From contig NC_073348.2 of the NCBI RefSeq assembly GCF_027580225.2, forward strand, positions 22,774,501 to 22,838,500: a stretch of 64,000 nt of DNA, written 5' to 3'. The DNA comes from Misgurnus anguillicaudatus. Taxonomy: Eukaryota; Chordata; Actinopteri; Cypriniformes; Cobitidae. The position numbers were made by a program, and so were the translations under genes. Every line of letters starts with the position of its first letter. Position 1 is the first letter of the stretch. The notes under the pieces are model-generated. The model did no database searches. It was given only the letters and a program-made list of their open reading frames with translations, and had not been told where the DNA came from. Below are positions 24,738 through 33,953 of this stretch, one piece after another.

Positions 24738-25174
24738 AGGGGCGTAGCACAAGGTCCCAGGCCCTATGCATAGGCAGTCCTGATGCGACCCCCCTATTTT
24801 TTCATTTTAGTTTTTTAATCATTATGAAAAAAAACAAACCAAACAAGACTTGTTTAATAACCAAACAAGCCTATTTTTAGATATTACAGCCTATTCATTT
24901 AAAATTAAACATGTTTCAAATTAGGCTACTATAACAGTGTTTTGTATGCAAACAGCATTGTTAGTATGCAGTTTATTTATTTAGCCTTTCACCTCAAATT
25001 GCATGTAAACTATAACCAAATATTATCATCTGAAAATGTATGTTCTGCTTTTCAATTGTTATTTGGTTATTTCAATTAGCACTAACAATCGCGGGGATAT
25101 TCAAACAGTTTAGCACTATAGATTTTGTGTTCTAGTTTGTGCTCACCTTTCTTTGAAAAGTAGTCAGTCACAAA
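24738..25174 (+). mobile_element. hAT-type 5' end fragment
   Basis: It starts caggggcgtagcacaaggtc, the CAGGGGCG terminus common to many hAT elements. No matching right end or target duplication was found. The block is interrupted at 25175 by another hAT element. Confidence 0.6.
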
Positions 25175-27122
25175 CAGGGGCGCAATGAACAGTTTCAATG
25201 GGGGTATGCAAGACAGAATTTTGGGCCCCTTCCTTTAGATGAATGTTTGATTTTTATACCATAATGTGTAGCTATATAAAATTACTCAGTTGAGTGCGTT
25301 TATTTAATTTTACAGGTCGCATTTGCAACTAAAGATAAATGAATGAAGCAAAAAAAAAAAAGATTTATTCGAAAAACGAATAGGTATACCATTTTAATCT
25401 GGAAAGGCAGAAAACATTCACGTGATTTTAAATAGATCACTAAAAGAAGAATAATGAATGGAGAGGCATTTCTGAATTTATGGAAATCTATGGAAGGTGC
25501 TTTGAAATTCGCGGCAGTTGAGTTTTCTGCGCGGTTTTAGAAGCTTAATGTGTACAATTAAGTTTAGCCTATAATAGTTCATTCTTCAGAGTTCGTATTG
25601 ATGATCTTATATAGTCAATTTAAAAATGTTCTTACGAACTGACCGTATTCGTCAGAAAAACACAAAATAACTTAAATTCTCTTTAAGTTGCTGTTCTCTG
25701 TATGTAGGCTATGTGTGGTATTCCGTCCTCCGCTCATGACAAAAAAGCGTGGCCGGCAAAATTAAAATTAATATTACGTTGATATTTAAGAGTATGCGCT
25801 TCGCACGCGCACGCCCTTTGCCTGTGACACAGAAATTGCAAAAAGCACAACCGGCTAAAGTTTTAAATATGACGTTGATTTTTAAAAGTCAAAAGCATGC
25901 CGCAATCAAATGTGTTGCTGATGGGCATGCAAATTTAATTTTTGTGCACTGAAGGCTGTTTTTTGAAAAGCAATTAAAGATAATACTGCATGTTTTGGCA
26001 TTTCGTAGTATATTGCAGTAGTTTATATTTGTTACGTAATGAGATGCACGGTGTTCTTTTTAATGTTCTTTTTCTTTAATATTCACAACACTTATCAACA
26101 AAACATTGATTAAAATTAAGAGACAAATTATATTAAACGAAATTCATTTGAAGCAAACGTTTGAAGCAAACAAAAGTTAATTTAAACTTAAAATTATGTC
26201 TTATAACCCCATTTGTATCGTCATATTAGCCTTCAATCCATTACAACGCCCAATTGCGTTTAAAATTAGAGTCTTAATAATCGAATTAAATTAAAACAAA
26301 ACATTAACAACATTACAACAATATTTAAACACAACAATACTCAAACATAAATATAAAACCGACATTCTCTATTAATATACATGTTAAAAACAATCTGATA
26401 GCGTTTATAATAGCTGCACTTACTATTTTGGGAAAAACCTCCGTTGCAACCCTGAATAAAAATGAATAAATGAATCACTGTCACTTTGAAAATGGTGCGC
26501 TGTCGCCTTAAAACCAGCTTTTAGTCATTTAAAATTGAACTCAATTATGGCATAGACAATTCTCCTATTTCATGTTTATTTAGAAAATACTATTTTTAAC
26601 TACGCCTATTAAGTTATTGTATGTCTTAAAAATGCAATAGTTGTCAGCAGTCGCTATGCTAATATTGTATTAACACAAATATTTTTCATTTTTCATGAAA
26701 CATACAGTTTGGGATCAGCATGAACGCTTTTTAGTGGCATGTGAGATCTTACCTTGAAATGTCAAACTGTAGGGCTGTCGACTATTTCTGGTAACTTTGC
26801 ATAGCAAACCCACCAAACTGATCCCAAACCAAAATGTTGCCTACTCATCCATATCCATACCCGCACACTGAAATTAAAAGCCACCAGAACCGCCAAATAT
26901 GTAATTGCATCGTCATGCTTGCACGCTGTTTTTTAAAAGTGTCTCACTTTTACTTAACACAACGCCATTCACATAAGTTTTATATTAATTTACTTTTCAC
27001 TACAGTGTTATTATTTACGTGTACAATAAAAAAAACGGAAAAGTGATGACGGTGGGGCCCCCTAGCGTACTTATGGGCCCATATGCCTGGCATACTCTGA
27101 ACCCCCCCTAACGGCGCCCCTG
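25175..27122. mobile_element. Non-autonomous hAT element, 1.95 kb
   Basis: The element begins caggggcgcaatg and ends ggcgcccctg. The same 8 bp, GTCACAAA, flank it on both sides (25167-25174 and 27123-27130), the hAT target-duplication length. The interior is AT-rich with no recognisable transposase, so it depended on transposase from elsewhere. Confidence 0.9.
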
Positions 27123-27130
27123 GTCACAAA

Positions 27131-27538
27131 TCGTTTCCCCTCATTTTGTTTCTATTTCCTTTTCATGTCTTTCCTTTCTTTTTTGGTGGACTGATTAAGG
27201 CCGTTATTCATTATGAAATTTAATTAGGAAATGAAAATATTCAGGTGAAATAAAATATATTTCAGATCAAATATACATATATCTATGGAGGTTTTGCAAA
27301 GTAGTGGAGGCTAAGTCACATATTCATATCTATGTCCGAGCAGTGCGTTTGAATAGATGCGGGGACTAATTCCCACATTTATAGATCCACGTACACTGAA
27401 TAAGGCAAGGGTGTAGAGTTACTTAAAGCATGAAAAATATGACTGTGACAGGTAAAACTTTATGCTATTATGATGCTCAAAGATGCGTTTTAACTCTTCA
27501 ATTAAAATGTTGTGTCTAGTTAAGGACAACACGTTTAG
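27131..27538. other. Intergenic, nothing recognised
   Basis: AT-rich single-copy-looking sequence without a supported gene or repeat. Confidence 0.5.
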
Positions 27539-27556
27539 GTTTCCCGGACAGGGATT

Positions 27557-28515
27557 CTTTTTTTAATTAAATTTTATTTATATAGCGCTTTTCACAATTG
27601 TTAATTGTTTCAAAGCAGCTTTACATTAATAGATGTAGGAAAGCATAGAAAAGCGAGCGTAGTAATAATGCAACGTATACAGTAAAGTATTAAGTTAAGC
27701 CAATGGCGGCGGACTCTCCAGGGGATGAAAAAAACCCTAGGAGGAAAACCCTCCTGGTTAGTCCAGAGGGAAAACTCCTATGAGGAGAAAAAAACCTGAG
27801 AGATACATATATATGAAGAGTTTCGTTCCAAAACGAGATAACTCAGTTTTAATTGTTCAGAAATCTTGTTTTTTGGTTGTGCATTCCAATTAATATAAAT
27901 TCAACTGCAGTTGGTTTGTTTTGATTTAAACCTTCATAACTTAAAAAATACAGCTAAGTAGCACAATAAAACAAAATAATAACATGATAATATAATAATA
28001 AACATGTTTTGACAAAAATGTTAAAAAATGGATTTATCTCGTTTTGCAAGGAAACTCTTCATATATAAATACTTTCGATGTATGTGAATGGGTAAGCGGA
28101 TTAAACTGGTTCCGCCGGTGGTCGTTGGTCAGACATCAGCTGGGCATCACGTTGAAAGACGGTCAGTACAGTGGTGTGATGACCTTCACAGCACCGGAAC
28201 TGGGTCTGTTTGTCTCATTGTCCTCGGAGTCGAGAACGAGACAGGGAGAGAGATACAGAATCCTATTAGCGTTCACATGTAATGCAAGTGTCATCCAGTA
28301 TTGTGGTTTAAATCAGCTCGGTTCCAGACAGGCTAACTATTGCGGCATAAGTATATTGCCCAGATGAGTTATGTGAATGCTTTGTTAAAGAAGAATGTCT
28401 TAAGGTTTTAAATTTAAATTGATCGACTGTGTCTGATACTCGAACATTATTTGGTAATTCATTCCAGAGCTTAGGGGCTAAGTAGGAAAAGGATCTACCA
28501 CCTTTAGACACTTTT
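27557..28515 (-). mobile_element. 5'-truncated LINE, minus strand
   Basis: The minus strand encodes the end of a LINE reverse-transcriptase ORF (GGRSFSYLAPKLWNELPNNV at about 28500), then 3' UTR including a tatatagcgcttttcacaat motif, and ends in an A-rich tail at 27557. The 5' truncation with a flanking duplication is typical of target-primed reverse transcription. A MITE at 27813-28062 interrupts it. The clade (L2/CR1/Rex-like) is uncertain. Confidence 0.8.
27813..28062. mobile_element. 250-bp palindromic-end MITE, copy 1
   Basis: The termini are atgaagagtttcgttccaaa then acgagat, and their complement atctcgttttgcaaggaaac then tcttcat. It is flanked by TATATA on both sides. It is an inverted copy of 31840-32092, sharing caactgcagttggtttgttt and aacatgttttgacaaaaatg. 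Confidence 0.93.
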
Positions 28516-28744
28516 GATTAGACTAGTCCTAGACTTAAACATTTTTAAGAGCTGTTCAAACTGAAAACATCTTGAACTTCCATATCTTAAAATACATCAG
28601 TGCCCTTTTGCCTCAAAAGGCATACAGGTATTGTTTTTAGTAAGGCATTTTTGTTAAAACTAGTTATATTTTCTAATTAATCTAAGGCCTAGTCCTGGAT
28701 TAAGCTATCCCTCTCTGGGAAACCGCCCCTAAATGCGTTGTCCC

Positions 28745-28920
28745 ACACATCTCTGTGTTATTATTAGAACAACACATATTGTGCTGTTTTAACACATCTT
28801 GAGTCGTCCCTTTTATATATTTGAACACAAAATCAACACATCATGTGTTAAAAATAACACATAATATGTTAAATAGCATAACACAACACAATGTGTAAAA
28901 ATTAACACATGCTTTCTTAG
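28745..28920. repeat. aacacat-rich short repeat, uninterrupted copy
   Basis: The sequence contains cacacatctctgtgttatta, tcaacacatcatgtgttaaa and acacatgctttcttag. It matches 32620-32812, and with its left flank (cctaaatgcgttgtccca) it also matches 31355-31379. It is the uninterrupted version of the repeat split at 31380-32618. Confidence 0.8.
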
Positions 28921-29895
28921 TTTCTGAACAAGAAATCTTAATGCAATGTTAAAGCTCAGGGATGCCCTTGCTGATCAAATAATATCACTAAATGACCTGT
29001 TAACGCTTTCCTTAAAGCTTTGCTTATGATGTCATGATCATCATGTTTTGTAGTGTGCCCACTATATAGAGATTTCTTGTTTTCCACAATCTGCTCTTAT
29101 TTACGTTTGCAATTTAACATTGGATATTGTTTATTCGTTTTCACAATATTAGTCAAAGTGCATGTGACAAGTCAAGCATGACTTTAAGGGCTACGCAGAG
29201 TATCACATCATTATTTATAGGCAGATGGAAAATTACAAGTTAATGCTTGAATAAGTTATGGAATAAAGGTTAATTTTGTGTTAAGGCATTTTATTGTGCG
29301 TGTGCAAGCATTTCACAAATGCAAAATAACCAAATAGTGTGTTTTCAACATTTTTTTTATCCAACCCTCTTAGGAAAAACTTCAATTGAACTAGTTCTCA
29401 CTGCAATGTTTTCAAATGTAAAATCAAATCATTGCCACGGATCTCATTGCTTTCTCTGGAGACTCGTATCAAATTGATCATTTCATAATTTACATCTGCA
29501 AAGGAGTATTCAGAATTCAGAGAGACTCGTAAACATAACACATTATGAGTGAGAGAGAGAGAGATTGCCCTCTAGTGTCAGTCAATCAAAATAGACATTA
29601 AGAGTTTTGGCTTTGAATATTAAAATACATACAGTATCTAGATTAGATCTGTGTGTGTCCTTAATATCCTGTGACACTATTGTGATGAGGACATGCAATG
29701 TCTTGCTCTGTCACCGATCTCTTCAAGGGTTAAACTTCATTATTGCCCGGCTGTCACTTTGTAGCATGTTGAGGTTCACATGTGTGATGGCTGTGAAGTT
29801 GCAAAGTCACGAAATGGTTTGAAAATGCAAAGCTCATGAATATTAATTAGTTTAAGCACAAACATGAATAGATAAAAAAATATGAAATATTGAAC
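28921..29895. other. Intergenic, nothing recognised
   Basis: AT-rich DNA with a short (GA)n run near 29551. A 71-codon plus frame at 29607-29822 has no recognised domain. Confidence 0.5.
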
Positions 29896-30115
29896 ACTGT
29901 CGAAAAATGGTTCCTACATTTCACCCTTTAAAAAGGTCCTAATGTGTACTATTAAGGTATAGATAGGTATACATTTGGTACCAACATATATCTTTGAGAT
30001 ACTAATATGCCCTCTTTAATATCAAAATGTACCTGTGAGGTATTAATATGAGCTCTAGGTGCAAAGATGTGTACCTTTTTAGAAGGGTACCACCCCAGTG
30101 ACAGCTACTGACCTG
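29896..30115 (-). mobile_element. MITE related to the 21-bp minisatellite
   Basis: The left end is cactgtcgaaaaatggttcc and the right end is gggtaccaccccagtgacag. On the minus strand it reads aaggtacacatctttgcacc and then several diverged units such as catattaatacctcacaggt and catattagtatctcaaagat. The order parallels the start of the array at 41927 (cactgtcaaaaac, aaaatggtcc, agtacacatttgc, then the 21-bp units). It looks like an unexpanded relative of the minisatellite. Confidence 0.8.
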
Positions 30116-30877
30116 ACAGCTACTCCTTCTTACATATAAGTAATTTAATGATGATTCCCTTTTACTTTTACGATTTTTTATTATCATCTTCTAAAAAGAC
30201 AAACACACACTTTTTAAATATAAATTTCATTAAATTAAGGACACTGCACCATCATTCTGCCATCATTTGTCCAGTACAGTAGGTGTCCATCTCTGCAGAC
30301 CGTGTGACAGACAGCAGATGAATTCGATGCTGTGACATCTTCATTCTCAGGCAGGTCGGGCTCCCAATCAGTTTGAAGCCGCAGGTCCGCTGGTACCGTT
30401 AATTAAATCAGTCTGCACTTCAGTCCGCACCGCAGCCAATACAGACGTCATTATTACCAGTCCATTACAGCCAAGCAGATTTCTACAAAATTCCTCTAGC
30501 TAGCAATCAAAGAGTTCCTGGAAGAGGCATTGAAGTCAAAGACATAATGGATGAAATGTTCAGGAGTGCTTCTGTTGTTTTTTCTACGAAAAAACGGCCC
30601 AGGGGAGAAATTCACTGAACAGTTGTGTCACTTTTAAGCACGGTATTTCAGTGTTAAACCTGGTGTTTTATTCCCACACCGCCTGTAATCCAGTTTAGCC
30701 ACACATTTTTTGTGCCGGTATAGCTTTGCTCCGTAGTTACATAATGCAGTTATTGTCAAGCATCATTTATGTGTCAATTAAGCGAATTTGTGATTTTATC
30801 ACAAAACTCACTGTTTGCGATAAACAGAAAGCTGATGGGAAATTCTCTGTGAAATCCAGGTTAAAGTCTTATGGAAA
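30116..30877. other. Intergenic, no gene recognised
   Basis: The block 30240-30540 is less AT-rich and could be a conserved noncoding element, but nothing in it is recognised. No gene is supported. Confidence 0.45.
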
Positions 30878-31090
30878 GGTTTCCCAGACAGGGGTTATCC
30901 TAGTCCAAGACTAAAATGCATGTTTGAGCTGCTTTAATTTAAAACCATCTTGTAATTTTAACATATCAGTGACATTGTTTTGTCACAAGATGAACACACT
31001 GTAGTGGTTTTGGTAAGGTTTGGTTGTAAAAAATGTCCTAATATAAATAAGGTCCTGGATTAACCTAAACCCTGTCCGGGAAACCGCCCC
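30878..31090. mobile_element. MITE with GGTTTCCC / GGGAAACC ends, uninterrupted
   Basis: The left end is ggtttcccagacaggggtta and the right end is accctgtccgggaaaccgcc. Subterminal tcctagtccaagactaaaa pairs loosely with ggtcctggattaacc. It is the intact relative of 27539-28729. Confidence 0.88.
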
Positions 31091-31186
31091 ATAATCTAAT
31101 TATTAGGAGTATTAAAGGTTGATTTATTTTTTATTTAAATCTTATTTAGTTCATTTTTAAAATATCAAGGTTATTTTTCACATACA

Positions 31187-31311
<125 letters not shown>

Positions 31312-31607
31312 AGGATGCACTCTTGAATGGAAGTCATTGGGTGTTAGTTTAGGGAAAACACCCTAAATGCATTGTCCCAGAACCCATATGGCAAAAATAT
31401 ATATATATATTCTAATATAATTTTAAATATATTTCAAATTGTACCAAAAAATGGCCAAAAAATATATGTACTAAAATATATTTGGAAATATGTTTACAGA
31501 AATGTATTTTTCAGCAATATATTTTTGGCCATTTTTAAATTTATTTAAAAATAAATATATTTTAAATTATTTATATTTACGTTGCACTTGAAGAAAAACT
31601 TTATATT

Positions 31608-31776
31608 AGGGCTGTCAAAATCACAATTAATCGCATACAAAATAAAAGTTTGTGTTTGCATAATATTTGTGTGTGTTGTGTGTAATTATTTTGTATATAT
31701 AAATACACACACATGGATGCATGTATTTTTGAAACATTTACATGTATATATATTTATTTTGATTTTGATATAATTG

Positions 31777-31844
<68 letters not shown>

Positions 31845-32093
31845 GAGTTTCGTTGCAAAACGAGATAAATCCATTTTTTAACATTTTTGTCAAAACATGT
31901 TTATTATTATGTTATCATGTTATTATTTTGTTTTATGGTGCTACTTAGCTGTATTATTAAAGTTATGAGGGTTTAAATCAAAACAAACCAACTGCAGTTG
32001 CATTGAAATTAATTGGAATGCACAACCAAAAAACTAGATTTCTGAACAATTAAAAAACGGTGGTTATCTCGTTTTGCAACGAAACTCTTCATA

Positions 32094-32130
<37 letters not shown>

Positions 32131-32275
32131 CTTTTTTTTCTTAAATGTATACACGTGTGTGTGTGTGTGCATTCATATATACACAATCATTACACACAGC
32201 ACACACAAATATATTATGCAAACACAAACTTTTATTTTGTATGTGATTAATCATGATTAATCTTTTGACAGCACT
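31608..32275. mobile_element. MITE with AGGGCTGTCAAAA termini and 10-bp duplication
   Basis: The left end is agggctgtcaaaatcacaat and the right end is cttttgacagcact, a 13-bp inverted repeat with one mismatch. The subterminal pair is tacaaaataaaagtttgtgt and acacaaacttttattttgta. A 10-bp duplication, ACTTTATATT, flanks it (31598-31607 and 32276-32285), a length more usual for MuDR-type than hAT transposition. It contains the MITE at 31840-32092. Confidence 0.85.
31840..32092. mobile_element. 250-bp palindromic-end MITE, copy 2
   Basis: The terminal inverted repeats are atgaagagtttcgttgcaaa then acgagat, and their perfect complement at the right end. It sits inside a (TA)n tract of the surrounding element, and is inverted relative to copy 1 at 27813-28062. 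It has no coding capacity; the perfect ends imply recent mobility. Confidence 0.95.
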
Positions 32276-32618
32276 ACTTTATATTTTACAAACCTTTAAA
32301 TAGCAGATTTGAAAAGGTTCAAATTAAATATATATTTTCAACTGCAAAAATATACTTACAATGTAATATTTTATATATTTTTATAAATTTTTACTTGATA
32401 TATTTCATACAAACTTTTATATTTTTTATTTATATATAATTTTATTTTTTGTGTTTTAAAATTAAAAATGTATTTGTTGCCTGAAATACATTTTTAATAT
32501 ATGAAGTTTAAAGCTAAATATACTTTTTTAAATTTAAAAATATATTTAATTCAGCTTTACCTTGTATTTAGCATATATTTAAAATATATTTTTGGCCAAA
32601 AAATTTTTTTTGCTGTAG

Positions 32619-32812
32619 TCCACACATCTCTGTGTTATTATTGAAATGACACATTATTAATATGTTACTTTTAACACAACTTGTGTTTTATTTTAACACA
32701 AAATCAACACAAAATGACACATAATGTGTTAAAATGACAGATAATGTGTTAAAAGCATAACACAAAAAGATGTGTAAAAAATGAACACATGCTTTCTTAG
32801 AGTGTTGAAAAA
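32619..32812. repeat. aacacat-rich repeat, right half of a split copy
   Basis: It contains cacacatctctgtgttatta, ttgtgttttattttaacaca and acacatgctttcttag, like 28745-28920. The left half (ccctaaatgcattgtccca) lies at 31361-31379, across the inserted element. Confidence 0.8.
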
Positions 32813-32909
32813 CAGTAAGGGTTTTACAACCAGGGTCAGTCTGTGCCATGCAAACTGCATTTAGCCTTTTTTCTTTTGGGGGGGGGTCTGTTTGCACCAT
32901 GACCTGATT

Positions 32910-32915
32910 TTTATT
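32910..32915 (-). promoter_or_regulatory. Candidate dok2 polyadenylation signal
   Basis: The minus strand reads AATAAA about 155 bp past the dok2 stop codon. It is the first canonical hexamer seen downstream. If it is used, the SINE fragment at 32945-33030 lies in the 3' UTR. No transcript evidence is available here. Confidence 0.5.
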
Positions 32916-32944
32916 TTAATAAATTAAATGTAATTGCTTTGATT

Positions 32945-33030
32945 CTCAGGAATTTGATTCTCACACATATAGCTTAAATGCACCGTAAGTCGCTTTGTGT
33001 AAAAGCATCTGCTAAATGCATAAATATAAT
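32945..33030 (+). repeat. SINE fragment in the predicted dok2 3' UTR
   Basis: The plus strand reads aatgcaccgtaagtcgcttt, gtgtaaaagcatctgctaaa and tgcataaata, the 3' body of the tRNA-derived SINE. It is antisense to dok2 and starts just past its stop codon. Confidence 0.82.
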
Positions 33031-33068
33031 TTCGTCTTGTCTAATGCTTTGTAAAAACATATACCATT

Positions 33069-33953
33069 TTACATTCGCCTCCCTTTTAACCTAAAATTGT
33101 CATAATGTGAGAATGAGTCATCCGAACTTTGACTAGGGTCAGACTGGGCATCTGTGATCTGCGTAATGGGAGTATCAAGGCCATAGAGGAAGTCATGCAG
33201 AGCCGGGTGGTCCTCCCCATCGGGAGCTCTTTGATTGCTAATGATGACCACCTCGGGTTCGTCATAAACAGCATCGACGTCCCACTCAGCTGTGTGTTCG
33301 AGTTCCTGTGGATCGGCGTAAATTGCTTCCGCGCCGATGTTCTTCAATGCATCATTAATTGCTAACTGGTGGATGGAATCACTCAACAAGTCAGTCGGAT
33401 CTTCTCCAGCCACCGTCTCTTCATTCGCTTCCTCTTCCAGGGGAACCACGAAAGCAAACTCCGAAATGTCAGTGTCCGCTGTGAAAGAGTCCTGAGACGA
33501 CCCAAACTGATGGATGTTTTTCTTCAGGTTCTGCCAGTGCGTTTGAGGGTCTGTAGAGGAAGTAACTTTTGGCTGAGCTTTTGACACCATGGCATATAAC
33601 GGTTCCTCATTCTCAGTGTTGGCTTTGAGGCTTGTCGCTTGACTTGAAAGTTGTATTGCATTCAAAGAAAAGCTCTTCATGGACGGGTTGAGCATTTTCA
33701 CTGGATGATGAGCCGTTCTCGGTAAACAGTCACTTACAGTGGCATCATCATATATTACATCAGTCTCTGAAGTTTCTGGATCTCTGCTTTGGGTTTCATG
33801 TCTGCCGCCGCCTTGCTTAGCTGTGGTAGATTTGGGTAGATGCTGGATGGCTTCATTGACGATGTTAAACAGCCTTTCACCCTGAGGGGTTGCAAACTCG
33901 AAATTCCCCTCCCCGGATTCACATCTGCGGCCGGCCTCAAATGAGAAAGACAG
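33069..33953 (-). CDS. dok2: dok2 exon 5: end of PTB domain and tyrosine-rich tail
   Basis: The 885-nt exon follows a tctctcag acceptor and ends in TAA at 33069-33071. It encodes 294 residues starting LSFSFEAGRR, the last strand and helix of the PTB domain, then a disordered acidic/serine-rich tail. Tyrosine contexts in order are VIYDDA, PLYAMV, AIYADP, AVYDEP and SHYDNF. The open frame extends 22 codons upstream into intron 4, but the acceptor and the PTB alignment fix the true start. Confidence 0.93.
   Translation of the reverse strand: MSFSFEAGRRCESGEGNFEFATPQGERLFNIVNEAIQHLPKSTTAKQGGGRHETQSRDPETSETDVIYDDATVSDCLPRTAHHPVKMLNPSMKSFSLNAIQLSSQATSLKANTENEEPLYAMVSKAQPKVTSSTDPQTHWQNLKKNIHQFGSSQDSFTADTDISEFAFVVPLEEEANEETVAGEDPTDLLSDSIHQLAINDALKNIGAEAIYADPQELEHTAEWDVDAVYDEPEVVIISNQRAPDGEDHPALHDFLYGLDTPITQITDAQSDPSQSSDDSFSHYDNFRLKGRRM

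Larger units (their letters stand above)
27539..28729. mobile_element. MITE split by a 5'-truncated LINE
   Basis: The left end is ggtttcccggacaggg and the right end is ctctgggaaaccgcccc, the same termini as the uninterrupted copy at 30878-31090. The left half ends at gatt (27553-27556) and the right half resumes with gatt (28516-28519), consistent with a 4-bp duplication around the LINE. Confidence 0.85.
31380..32618. mobile_element. AT-rich element holding two nested MITEs
   Basis: The outer arms are rich in aaaatatatttttggcc-type segments: gaacccatatggcaaaaata ... tttttggccatttttaaatt at the left, and tatatttttggccaaaaaat before ctgtag at the right. It interrupts the repeat seen whole at 28717-28920. 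The exact ends are approximate because of low complexity. It contains the 31608-32275 element. Confidence 0.68.

Noticed and set aside
33086..33584. Frames overlapping dok2 exon 5 on both strands
   Set aside because: They are shadows of the dok2 coding frame, which has domain and splice support.
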